Part shown: one piece after another, positions 56,745-63,378 of the stretch
Position numbering within the stretch: the stretch's first letter is position 1
How the letters are laid out: every line of letters begins with the position of its first letter
Assembly (NCBI RefSeq): GCF_030409795.1
Contig: NZ_JAUFQN010000019.1
Location: 248,001-312,000, forward strand
Origin: Flavobacterium paronense
GTDB taxonomy: Bacteria; Bacteroidota; Bacteroidia; Flavobacteriales; Flavobacteriaceae
DNA length: 64,000 nt
Direction: 5' to 3'
Program-made: the position numbers and the translations under genes
Notes under the pieces: generated by a model
Databases searched by the model: none
What the model saw: the letters and a program-made list of their open reading frames with translations, nothing else
Told to the model about the DNA's origin: nothing

Positions 56745-56789
56745 CAAACTTAAACCCAATAAAAATATAATCCTTACGGAAAACCGTAA
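56745..56789 (-). promoter_or_regulatory. Promoter with palindrome TTACGG-N4-CCGTAA
   Basis: On the minus strand TAAGTTTG (56745-56752) is a good -7 element. The palindrome TTACGG-AAAA-CCGTAA occupies 56774-56789, leaving 21 bases between. The same layout is found at 58854-58898. It suggests one regulator binding near -40, as an activator would. Confidence 0.65.
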
Positions 56790-56802
56790 TGGCATAAAAA
56801 AA

Positions 56803-56847
56803 CTACCCCTTGAAATTCAATTGACACTCTCTTTGTCTTATTTCCGA
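56803..56847 (-). pseudogene. 3' remnant of the small HTH regulator gene
   Basis: Immediately after the stop of the 56848-57474 gene, the minus strand reads as SEIRQRECQLNFKG and stop, which matches the C-terminus of the HTH protein at 58583-58798 (RYERECELNFKG). DNA identity in the last part is high: 33 of 34 bases between 56796-56829 and 58576-58609. The rest of the gene is missing here. It marks a past duplication, insertion or recombination. Confidence 0.72.
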
Positions 56848-57474
56848 TTATTGTCTTACAGTAGTTTGATTTTTTTCTAAAAATATTGTTTTAAAAACAA
56901 ATACATATTCTAAAGTTTTCTCCTCCATCTTTAATGGCAACACTACTCTTACAGTTTTACCAAGTAATTCTGGTTTGTATTCTACTTTTTTTGAAAACAT
57001 TCCAGCTGACATTGTTGGAATTAATGGTGAAGATACCCAGCCTCCATATTGTCCCGAAACAAAACGAGTATAACTTGTTGGTGAAATTAAATCAGAAAGA
57101 GTTGAATTCTTATAAATTGATGATGGAGTTTGAGAATTTTCTCTGTCAATATATTTTATTCCTTTATGAAATATACGTTCAGTCACGTTTTCAATTGAAA
57201 TATATGCAGCTTCATCCCATATCAATTTTATGGTTTTCTCAGATTTATTAGTTAGGTCAAAACCTATTTGAGAAACAGCATATTGCCAATTTATTTTAAT
57301 AATAGCATCTTCATAGGTAGAAGAAAGTGAATCTACTGTTCCATGTTGAATATCTTTTGGGGATTCAGCAGAAATAAGTTGAATTGAGTAGTTTCCTTCT
57401 CTCTTGTCTTTTTTTTGAGCGAAGGAAAAAGTCGCAGTTGTAAGTAATACAAATAAAAATAGTTTATGCTTCAT
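56848..57474 (-). CDS. Putative exported protein, cluster protein B
   Basis: A 208-residue protein with signal peptide to about residue 19 (FSFAQ). It has the beta pattern IIKINWQYAVSQIGFDLTNKSEKTIKLIWDEAAYISIE, then a Ser/Thr/Pro-rich middle and VVLPLKMEEKTLEYVFVFK. Similar in layout to the lipoprotein at 55917-56717. Not recognised as a named family. It lies inside the segment between the two 34-bp direct repeats. Confidence 0.72.
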   Translation of the reverse strand: MKHKLFLFVLLTTATFSFAQKKDKREGNYSIQLISAESPKDIQHGTVDSLSSTYEDAIIKINWQYAVSQIGFDLTNKSEKTIKLIWDEAAYISIENVTERIFHKGIKYIDRENSQTPSSIYKNSTLSDLISPTSYTRFVSGQYGGWVSSPLIPTMSAGMFSKKVEYKPELLGKTVRVVLPLKMEEKTLEYVFVFKTIFLEKNQTTVRQ

Positions 57475-57515
57475 AATTTGTTTGTTATAGGTTTAGAATT
57501 CAAAAGTTACGCTGG

Positions 57516-58346
57516 CTATCTTTGTCGGTTAATAAATTCATTTGCAAATCTTTGTCCTATAATTCGCTGACCGCTTGAATTAAAATGAATCCGATCACCT
57601 TTATCGAGCAAGTCAACTGTTTTAATCAAATAGGCATAAGTGTCAGTATTGATGTAAGTCCTTATTTTTTTGTTTATTCCATTCCAATTTTCTTCTGTTT
57701 GTGAATAGGAGCCTAATTCCCCAATAAAAATCGGTAAGTTTTTAATGCCGATTTGATTTCTAAATAGGATGAATAAATTTCCCAATTGTTTATCATATAT
57801 TTCAATGGTCTCTTTTTTTAGTGCGTCATTTTCTCCTTGATGCCAAAGTATTCCTTTTATTGTTCCATACTTCTTTCCGATTTCTACTTTTTCACTGAAA
57901 TTAGAAAACAAAGTGACATTCTTGCAAATGGAATCATTAATCCATTGGCTTATAGAGCTAGCCCCAACTGCCGTTGGAATTAGTAGGATAGAAATACTAT
58001 CAGGAATATGTTTTAGTAACTCTTTTCCAAATGAAAGCCCACAGTCCAATCCTGTCATTTCAGGTTCATATAAGTGAAGTGGCTCTTTGGCTAGTATTAA
58101 ATTTCCGTTTTTGTTAATTGTCAGAATTCTGGAATCAGGTATGGTGTCCATTGGTTCAACTTTTCCCCGTCCTGCCATATTTGATTGTCCTGCAAGAATA
58201 AAAACCCAAATCTTTTCTTTGTCGGGAATTTTATTAGTGGGTAGTTTAGTCTTTGGAAAGAATTCGGTTCTGTTATCTTTCTCTTTTGCCCCACACCCAA
58301 TTAAAAAGAAAATAAATAATGCTGTACTGTATATACTATTTTTCAT
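57516..58346 (-). CDS. Sialate O-acetylesterase-like SGNH hydrolase, lipoprotein
   Basis: A 276-residue lipoprotein (lipobox LIGCGA, Cys 18). SGNH/SASA blocks: nucleophile Ser 55 in LAGQSNMAGRG, oxyanion-related GASSISQW, HQGEND at 169-174, and the DxxH pair D251-H254 in GDRIHFNSSGQ. The family removes acetyl groups from sugars such as sialic acids or plant polysaccharides. No glycoside hydrolases lie near. It lies in the 1.75-kb segment between the direct repeats. Confidence 0.9.
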   Translation of the reverse strand: MKNSIYSTALFIFFLIGCGAKEKDNRTEFFPKTKLPTNKIPDKEKIWVFILAGQSNMAGRGKVEPMDTIPDSRILTINKNGNLILAKEPLHLYEPEMTGLDCGLSFGKELLKHIPDSISILLIPTAVGASSISQWINDSICKNVTLFSNFSEKVEIGKKYGTIKGILWHQGENDALKKETIEIYDKQLGNLFILFRNQIGIKNLPIFIGELGSYSQTEENWNGINKKIRTYINTDTYAYLIKTVDLLDKGDRIHFNSSGQRIIGQRFANEFINRQR

Positions 58347-58373
58347 CGTATTGTCTTTTTAGCTTGCCCATAA

Positions 58374-58577
58374 CTATAGGATTGTGATAATTATAAAAAT
58401 GAAACTATTACTGCGTATCCCCGGTTTCTCCATTTCTTTTAGCCTTACTTTATAATTATCACATTTATTGCTGGTAGGGTTGGACTGCCAGGTAAGCTTT
58501 AATTCATGTACACCTTGAGGCTGGCTTATTTTTGAAATGTTTAAATTGTAAGAATGTCCAAAAGTAAATTCGTCCAA
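58374..58577 (-). CDS. Possible remnant frame after the HTH gene
   Basis: A 67-residue frame with TTG start, beginning just after the HTH stop at the repeat edge. Contains HELKLTWQSNPTSNKCDNYKVRLKE, which looks like the end of an exported beta protein; no signal peptide. It may be the 3' part of a lost gene cut at the repeat, or not coding at all. Confidence 0.3.
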   Translation of the reverse strand: MDEFTFGHSYNLNISKISQPQGVHELKLTWQSNPTSNKCDNYKVRLKEMEKPGIRSNSFIFIIITIL

Positions 58578-58582
58578 AAAAA

Positions 58583-58798
58583 CTACCCCTTGAAATTCAA
58601 TTCACACTCCCGTTCATAACGGTACTTTCTATTTTGGGAATCATAAGTTATTGGAGCATTGAGTTCCATTTTCATGTAAGTGATATAATTATACACCGTG
58701 CGTACAGAAACCCCTAATCTGTCAGACAGATCTTCTGAATTTCCGGCACGTTTGGCGCTGATGAGCTCGTGAATTTTTATAATTACTCTTATATCCAA
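58583..58798 (-). CDS. Small HTH transcriptional regulator
   Basis: A 71-residue protein with a winged-HTH type HTH_11 (DeoR-like) pattern: IKIHELISAKRAGNSEDLSDRLGVSVRTVYNYITYMKMELNAPITYDSQNRKYRYE. The wing hairpin at the end is visible. Start is TTG at 58798; no ATG is present. It has no ligand domain, so may be a pure DNA-binding protein. Its own promoter has the TTACGG-N4-CCGTAA palindrome, which makes autoregulation possible. Its 3' end is duplicated at 56803. Confidence 0.8.
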   Translation of the reverse strand: MDIRVIIKIHELISAKRAGNSEDLSDRLGVSVRTVYNYITYMKMELNAPITYDSQNRKYRYERECELNFKG

Positions 58799-58853
58799 AA
58801 CGGTACAATTTTAAACATTAGGTCTGCAATCAAGATGCAGTACTACCATTTTG

Positions 58854-58898
58854 TAAACTTATATTGATACTAGGAGCATTCCTTACGGTTTACCGTAA
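58854..58898 (-). promoter_or_regulatory. Promoter with palindrome TTACGG-N4-CCGTAA (second copy)
   Basis: On the minus strand TAAGTTTA (58854-58861) is at the -7 place and TTACGG-TTTA-CCGTAA occupies 58883-58898, again 21 bases apart. The palindrome extends to CC...GG on both sides. It lies between the response-regulator gene and the HTH gene. Confidence 0.65.
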
Positions 58899-58926
58899 GG
58901 GGAATTATAAACTTAAAAAATAGTGA

Positions 58927-59595
58927 TTATGCTATGCCCAGGTCTTTGGCAATAGCGATTAGGTGTACGGTATTGTTAGCGCTGAAATGGTCTTTGAGCT
59001 TACTGATATGCTTTTCGATGGTCGATTTGCTATTGGGCAGTATGCCAAGCTCTTTAAATCTTGCTTCTAAATCATCCTGAGTGATGCCAACAGCCAATTG
59101 CTGAATTATTTTAACATCATAGTCATCTATCTCACGGGTAGCGCTGGCTCTCATGAGATGCTCCAAGCTTGGAGAAAGATAAATAGCATCTTCTTCATAT
59201 ACTTTTTTAATCGCACTTTTCAGTTGATTGATACTGTCTCTGCCCTTGAGGACATAACCATTAATATGACTTTTTTCGAAAAGTGCTTTTATCTTGAATC
59301 TTTTGTTTTCAACGGAATAAACGATGATTTTAATATCGGGTTGGAGTATTCTTATTTGCTGTATGGCTTCTTCACCCGATTTGAGTTTTACTTCGCGATG
59401 ATCAGCTTCAAAAGACAAATCAGAAATAAAAAGGTCATAAGGCGTTTGGTCAGCAGTTGCCTTTCTTATTTTTAACAGGGCATCATCGCAGTATTTGACA
59501 TGGTCAATTTGGGTTACCCCCAATTCATGTAAGGTCTGTATAACTGCAATATTGATGCTGTCTATATCTTCGGCTAATAAAACTCTTTTAAACAT
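58927..59595 (-). CDS. Response regulator, receiver + LuxR-type HTH
   Basis: A 222-residue protein. Receiver: acidic pair E9/D10, phospho-acceptor D59 (LFISDLSF), Lys 117 (VLKGRDS). C-terminus with a LuxR/NarL-like HTH, somewhat divergent: VKIIQQLAVGITQDDLEARFKELGI...KSTIEKHISKLKDHF. It follows the sensor-kinase gene by three bases, so both are co-expressed. Candidate regulator of the palindromic promoters nearby. Confidence 0.92.
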   Translation of the reverse strand: MFKRVLLAEDIDSINIAVIQTLHELGVTQIDHVKYCDDALLKIRKATADQTPYDLFISDLSFEADHREVKLKSGEEAIQQIRILQPDIKIIVYSVENKRFKIKALFEKSHINGYVLKGRDSINQLKSAIKKVYEEDAIYLSPSLEHLMRASATREIDDYDVKIIQQLAVGITQDDLEARFKELGILPNSKSTIEKHISKLKDHFSANNTVHLIAIAKDLGIA

Positions 59596-59598
59596 ATC

Positions 59599-61248
59599 TT
59601 ACTTTGGTATTTGTAGGGTCACCCGGAAGCCTTTACTAACTTCTTTGTCAAAAGTAAAGGTTCCTTTTAGTGCCTCAATACGGTTTTCCGCATTTTGAAG
59701 TCCTTTTTTTGAAAACTTAGCCGTGTCAATTCCCTTGCCGTTATCAGCGTACTTTATCTCCAGAAGTTTTGCCCTGTCTTCAAAATTCAGCATTACTAAA
59801 TTGGCTTCACTATATTTCTTCATATTCACCAATAGTTCCTGCAGGACCCTGTAAATAGCAATTTTAGTTTCCGTATTGATTTTGCTCCAATCGATAGCGG
59901 ATATGTTTTTTAAGATAATAGTAACGTCATTGCTGTTGAAACTGTTTATTAAATCCAACAGAAAGTTGCTGTAGCGTTCATCGGTATAGATTTCGGCGTT
60001 GGTTTGTGAAATATCCCGGGCTTTACTATAAATATTCTCCAGGTTATCCAGTAAGGCTTCCCTGTTTTCTGTTTTTTGGAGGTTTTGAGTTTCAGCAAAA
60101 GCCATAGTCTGATACACATCATTGGCTAGTTCATCGTGTATTTTTTTGGCTATCCTGTTTTCGGTTTCATACACGGATGCTACCAGTTTCTTTCTGTTTC
60201 TCTTTCTGATAAAATAAAGCAGGAGAAAGGAAGAGAGTAAAATTAGTACCGCTAACAGCACAGCAAGCTGCATATTCACCTTGTATTTTTGTTCGTTTTC
60301 AATCGCTTTTTTGGAATCGTATTTGATTTTGGCAAACTGATTTTTGGCCGAATTTCGACTTAGTGTCAAACTATCATTTAGGCTAATAAAGGCAGCTGTG
60401 TATTGTTTCGCAGCTATTGGCTCACTATTTTCAATTAACAATCGCAACGCTTCCAGTTGGTCATCAGGACTGTTTACTTTCTTAGAAGCCAGAAGGGCAG
60501 TAACCGCATACTGTTTAGCCTTGGGCTTATCAACACCCATGAAAAATGCGGACAGGTGGATATTAGACGGAATACTACCAATTACATCTTGTAAACTGTC
60601 TCTTATTTGCAAAGATTTGTAAAGATTAGAATAGGCAGCGGCGTTATTCAATTTAAACTGAGAATACCCTATATTATCCAGGACTCTGGCAATTTGGGGT
60701 GGATTAGCTTTCAGGGGTCGATTTTTTAAAAGCGGACTGAGTAGTTGAATGGCTTTATCATGGTTGCCTTTTTCCTGATAAATTAATCCAATATTGCTTT
60801 GCGCTATTGCTTTTGACAAGGGGTCATTAAAACTGGCATAGGCCATTTTATAATAACGCAGGGCATCATCAAATTTTTTCTGTTTGTCATAGGCTATGGC
60901 CAACATATTATATAAATAGGGTCTGTAAAGAGTCCCTTCATAAGTGCTGAGTGCTTCTGTTATTGTTTCCTCACTTCCATAAAAATCACCAATATGTTGC
61001 TGGACAGTCGCTGTTTGAAGTAATACATAAGCACCATTTTCCCCTTTTTTATCGGCACAGTTTTCATAGGCAAGTTGGTAATAAAAATAGGCACTATCCA
61101 ACTGTGTTTTTTCATAAAAAGAGGCATCCCCTTTGTCTCTCAGTACTACATATTTCCTTTCTTTTTCGTTTATAAGATTAGTACAGGAACTGGTAAAGAA
61201 TAGTAAGCTAAACAATAAAATCAGGGAATGTACAATGTTGCGTATCAT
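59599..61248 (-). CDS. TPR sensor histidine kinase (HisKA_3-type)
   Basis: A 549-residue protein. N-terminus is a signal with a lipobox-like TSSC (Cys 22), then TPR repeats at about 75-225 (DDALRYYKMAYASF, HDKAIQLLSPLL), one membrane helix at 325-347, H-box with His 371 (AKKIHDELANDVYQTM), HATPase with VLQELLVNMKKYSEA and YADNGKGID. The TPR sensor part faces the periplasm. The cognate regulator is the next gene. Confidence 0.92.
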   Translation of the reverse strand: MIRNIVHSLILLFSLLFFTSSCTNLINEKERKYVVLRDKGDASFYEKTQLDSAYFYYQLAYENCADKKGENGAYVLLQTATVQQHIGDFYGSEETITEALSTYEGTLYRPYLYNMLAIAYDKQKKFDDALRYYKMAYASFNDPLSKAIAQSNIGLIYQEKGNHDKAIQLLSPLLKNRPLKANPPQIARVLDNIGYSQFKLNNAAAYSNLYKSLQIRDSLQDVIGSIPSNIHLSAFFMGVDKPKAKQYAVTALLASKKVNSPDDQLEALRLLIENSEPIAAKQYTAAFISLNDSLTLSRNSAKNQFAKIKYDSKKAIENEQKYKVNMQLAVLLAVLILLSSFLLLYFIRKRNRKKLVASVYETENRIAKKIHDELANDVYQTMAFAETQNLQKTENREALLDNLENIYSKARDISQTNAEIYTDERYSNFLLDLINSFNSNDVTIILKNISAIDWSKINTETKIAIYRVLQELLVNMKKYSEANLVMLNFEDRAKLLEIKYADNGKGIDTAKFSKKGLQNAENRIEALKGTFTFDKEVSKGFRVTLQIPK

Positions 61249-61346
61249 TCCCCGAAGTTATTAAATTAATTGTAGACTCAAACAGAATCTTGTAATTACA
61301 CTATTTACCCAGCTGTTCCGGTTCCGGATTCTCCACTGCAGACTGT

Positions 61347-61379
61347 AAAAAAAGCTCCTCAGCCATGAGGAGTTTTTTT
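61347..61379. terminator. Bidirectional terminator
   Basis: CTCCTCA (61355-61361) pairs with TGAGGAG (61366-61372) with A- and T-runs on both sides. It lies 100 bases upstream of the sensor-kinase gene and insulates it. Confidence 0.8.
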
Positions 61380-61395
61380 GTAAGGTAAGGTTGCT

Positions 61396-61410
61396 AAACC
61401 TGACAGGTTT
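61396..61410. repeat. Palindromic repeat AAACCTGACAGGTTT, single copy
   Basis: Perfect 7-bp arms around a central A. The same 15-mer recurs at 61594-61608 and inverted at 61612-61626. It resembles short interspersed palindromes of Bacteroidota genomes. Confidence 0.75.
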
Positions 61411-61416
61411 GAACAT

Positions 61417-61445
61417 TAAAAAAAGGCCACCCTCCCGGACGACCT
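61417..61445 (-). terminator. Minus-strand terminator, possible small RNA end
   Basis: On the minus strand AGGTCGTCC pairs with GGGTGGCCT (G-U pairs included) around GGGA, with T7 after it. No protein gene ends here; the transcript would come from 61450-61600. Confidence 0.6.
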
Positions 61446-61593
61446 CTTCCCAAATAGTAACTTTAAATCTTTAAATCATGTACGGCAAACGAATTCCAAA
61501 TTCCATGCCACATTTTCTGAATTGAAATGAATCGTTGCCAATACGGCGGCAACAAACTTCAAATGCCTACTGTTTTAATCATGATACTTTATT

Positions 61594-61626
61594 AAACCTG
61601 ACAGGTTTTAGAAACCTGTCAGGTTT
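61594..61626. repeat. Inverted pair of AAACCTGACAGGTTT
   Basis: AAACCTGACAGGTTT (61594-61608), three bases, then AAACCTGTCAGGTTT (61612-61626). Each arm is itself palindromic, so cruciform or hairpin forms are possible. Confidence 0.8.
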
Positions 61627-61720
61627 AAAAAAACGGCCCTCTAAAACAGCCTCGTCAAAAAAACCAATAAACATCAACATCAAATCTTTCTAAAAGTAAC
61701 TTCTAATCATAAATAACGGT

Positions 61721-61909
61721 TTATTTTAATAAAGGGATAATAGCAGGGGGGTCGAAGCCGAAGTAGTCGCAGAAGTCGTCTACTGTAATGGGCTGGTGTT
61801 TGGGTTTAGCGCTGTTCGCTCTGATTTTTTTGATGATTTCGCGGGCTTGCCGCTCGCTTTTGCCTGTGATTTGTTGGATGTCTTTGGCGTAAATGCAAAT
61901 TCTGTTCAT
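61721..61909 (-). CDS. Small HTH-like protein
   Basis: A 62-residue protein: IYAKDIQQITGKSERQAREIIKKIRANSAKPKHQPITVDDFCDYFGFDPPAIIPLLK. The first part looks like an HTH of the type seen in excisionase-like or small phage/island regulators (KDI..ITGKSERQAREII), and the rest predicts a second short helix. It diverges from the HU-like gene, with a 424-base region between. Function not assigned. Confidence 0.65.
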   Translation of the reverse strand: MNRICIYAKDIQQITGKSERQAREIIKKIRANSAKPKHQPITVDDFCDYFGFDPPAIIPLLK

Positions 61910-61994
61910 ACTGCTGTTTTTTAAACTTACGGATTACTGTTTTGATTTCTACTTACTACAGTTCGCCGCACTCCAGCAACTGTTAGGGCACTAC

Positions 61995-62019
61995 GTGGGG
62001 GTTGGGACCTGACCCACAC
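61995..62019. other. GC-rich hairpin
   Basis: GTGGGGGT (61995-62002) pairs with ACCCACAC (62012-62019) with one mismatch around nine bases. No T-run, so not a standard terminator; it may be a structured leader of either divergent gene. Confidence 0.45.
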
Positions 62020-62145
62020 TTACACCGCACTTCAAGGAAACGTTAAAGATTGTGTAAACAGTTGGCACTTTTGCAACTTTTATGCCTAACGTGGTATTTT
62101 CCTTAGGATTATCGTTTTTTTAAGCCAATCTTAATTTAAGTAACC

Positions 62146-62255
62146 AAAACTGACGTTTTTGTGCAAAAAGTGACGAAAAGTGACGAAAAGTGACGTTTTT
62201 ATACCAAAACCTGCAAAAAGTGACGATTTCCTGCAAAAACCTGCAAAAAGTAACA
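62146..62255. repeat. 10-bp-phased array of AAAAGTGACG and CCTGCAAAAA
   Basis: AAAAGTGACG starts at 62166, 62176, 62186 and 62216, with close variants at 62146 (AAAACTGACG) and 62246 (AAAAGTAACA). CCTGCAAAAA starts at 62210, 62230 and 62240. Each family keeps one 10-bp register, so the A-tracts face one side of the helix. This is the layout of bent DNA or of a cooperative protein-binding array. Confidence 0.8.
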
Positions 62256-62333
62256 TTCTGAACCTCAAGGGTGTACAACCGATTATTTTCCTCTTTTACT
62301 TTGTGGCACTATTAATTTTTAAATATATTAATC

Positions 62334-63032
62334 ATGGCTATCAAGTATTATTTACAGCCCAATCCGATTACACCGGATCCCAATGACCAATCGGCACGTG
62401 TTATTAGTAACAAAGTGCACGACACCGACAGCATTACTAAGGAAATGCTGAAACGCGGTAGCACAATTACCGAAGCTGACATCCGTGCAGTGCTTAACGT
62501 ATTCTTTATGGTCGTTACCGATGAAGTTGCCGATGGCAACAGTGTGAACCTGCCCCTGGTGAATATCCGCGCCGGGGTAACAGGAGTTTTCACTAGTATT
62601 ACCGACAGTTTTGATGCGTCACGACACATCAAAAAAGCAAACCTGTCCGCAGGGACCGAACTCATCCGCAAGATGAACGAGGCACGGGTAGAAAAAATCA
62701 CTGTGCCAACCGCTGCACCGGCATTGATTGCCTTCACCGATGTTACTTCGCAAACCACCAACAGCATCCTAACACCTGGTGGTATCGGACAAATAGTGGG
62801 TGAGGAATTGAAATTCAATCCTGCTAATGTTACCGAAGGGATTTTCTTTATTGCGTCAGACGGGACGGTTACTCCCGCAACGATTATTGCGAGTCGTACT
62901 GAAGGTAAAATTGTTTTCAGTGTACCTGCGTTGCCTGCCGGAAACTATACACTCGAAGTGCGTAAAGGCTATGGTTCGACCAACATTGTTGTCCGCTCCG
63001 GTGCCTTGCAGGACACGCTTATTGTGAATTAG
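62334..63032 (+). CDS. HU-like DNA-binding domain protein with Ig-like C-terminus
   Basis: A 232-residue protein. Residues 1-125 fit the HU/IHF-like domain of Bacteroidota (KYYLQPNPITPDPNDQSARV at the start; ITEADIRAVLNVFFMVVTDEVADGNSVNL in the middle). Residues about 145-232 look like a DUF4469/IPT-type Ig domain (VGEELKFNPANVTEGIFFIASDGT...GNYTLEVRKGYGS). GC content is visibly higher than that of the neighbours and codons like CTG, GCC and CGC are frequent, which fits high expression or transfer. A terminator lies 30 bases past the stop. Confidence 0.87.
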   Translation: MAIKYYLQPNPITPDPNDQSARVISNKVHDTDSITKEMLKRGSTITEADIRAVLNVFFMVVTDEVADGNSVNLPLVNIRAGVTGVFTSITDSFDASRHIKKANLSAGTELIRKMNEARVEKITVPTAAPALIAFTDVTSQTTNSILTPGGIGQIVGEELKFNPANVTEGIFFIASDGTVTPATIIASRTEGKIVFSVPALPAGNYTLEVRKGYGSTNIVVRSGALQDTLIVN

Positions 63033-63062
63033 ATTCCCTTTTTTGCACTCCATTTTAGGGAT

Positions 63063-63095
63063 AAGCCCGAAAATAAATTTTCGGGCTTTTTTTGT
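63063..63095 (+). terminator. Terminator of the HU-like gene
   Basis: AAGCCCGAAAA (63063-63073) pairs with TTTTCGGGCTT (63078-63088) around TAAA, with a T-run after it. Confidence 0.92.
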
Positions 63096-63111
63096 TTCCA
63101 ATACGGTCGAC

Positions 63112-63295
63112 AAAATGTTCAAGCACTTGGAAAACAAATTGTCGAAGCACTTGGAAAACAAAATGTTCAAGTACTTAGAAAACAAATTGTCGAAGCACTT
63201 AGAAAACAAAATGTTCAAGCCACGTCGAGAAGTTGTCGAGGCTGCGTCGAGAAGTTGTCCAAGCCACGTCGAGAAGTTGTCGAAGCTGCATGGAG
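63112..63295. repeat. Tandem repeat, four 24-bp and four 22-bp units
   Basis: Units alternate between TGTTCAAG and TGTCGAAG versions, giving a 48-bp higher-order period. The first four are 24 bp (63112-63207, with CACTTGGAAAAC or CACTTAGAAAAC ends). The next four are 22 bp (63208-63295, mostly with CACGTCGAG or TGCGTCGAG ends). A frame reads through (63043-63330) as 8-residue units HLENKLSK and HLENKMFK, but it starts inside the HU terminator, so coding is doubtful. Confidence 0.85.
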
Positions 63296-63378
63296 AAAAT
63301 GTTGAGGTTTTGTTATCGGTTGACGGTTGACGGTTCTCTGTTCTCTGTAGTCTGTTTTCGGTTCTAGGTTGTAGGGTT

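Larger units (their letters stand above)
61249..61720. other. Intergenic region without protein genes
   Basis: 472 bases with three terminator-like stems (61347-61379, 61417-61445, and a weaker GC-rich stem before a minus-strand T-run near 61630-61660) and palindromes AAACCTGACAGGTTT. On the minus strand a GTTGCC/GGCAAC hairpin (near 61530-61550) precedes the 61417 terminator by under 150 bases, so a short RNA from this strand is possible. No conserved frame. Confidence 0.5.
61910..62333. other. Divergent regulatory region upstream of the HU-like gene
   Basis: 424 bases without a gene. It includes a GC-rich hairpin (61995-62019), a phased motif array (62146-62255) and TACTTTG (62297-62303), a -7-like element one base short of the TAnnTTTG form, 30 bases before the ATG. 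A frame at 62180-62386 only reads through the repeats and into the gene. Confidence 0.6.

Noticed and set aside
56718-56795. N-terminal extension of lipoprotein A
   Set aside because: It covers the -7 element and operator; the ATG at 56717 gives a perfect lipoprotein signal.
62146-62255. Replication-origin iterons
   Set aside because: No Rep gene, and the window is clearly chromosomal; the motifs lie before an HU-like gene.
62180-62386. Frame with PAKSD repeats and a hydrophobic end
   Set aside because: The repeats come from the phased regulatory array and it runs into the HU-like gene in another frame.
62856-63218. Minus-strand frame with ILFSKCFDNLFSK repeats
   Set aside because: Antisense reading of the same tandem repeat and of the HU-like gene.
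63043-63330. Frame with 8-residue repeats HLENKLSK / HLENKMFK
   Set aside because: It starts inside the terminator of the HU-like gene and its periodicity comes from the DNA tandem repeat. No start signal is seen.
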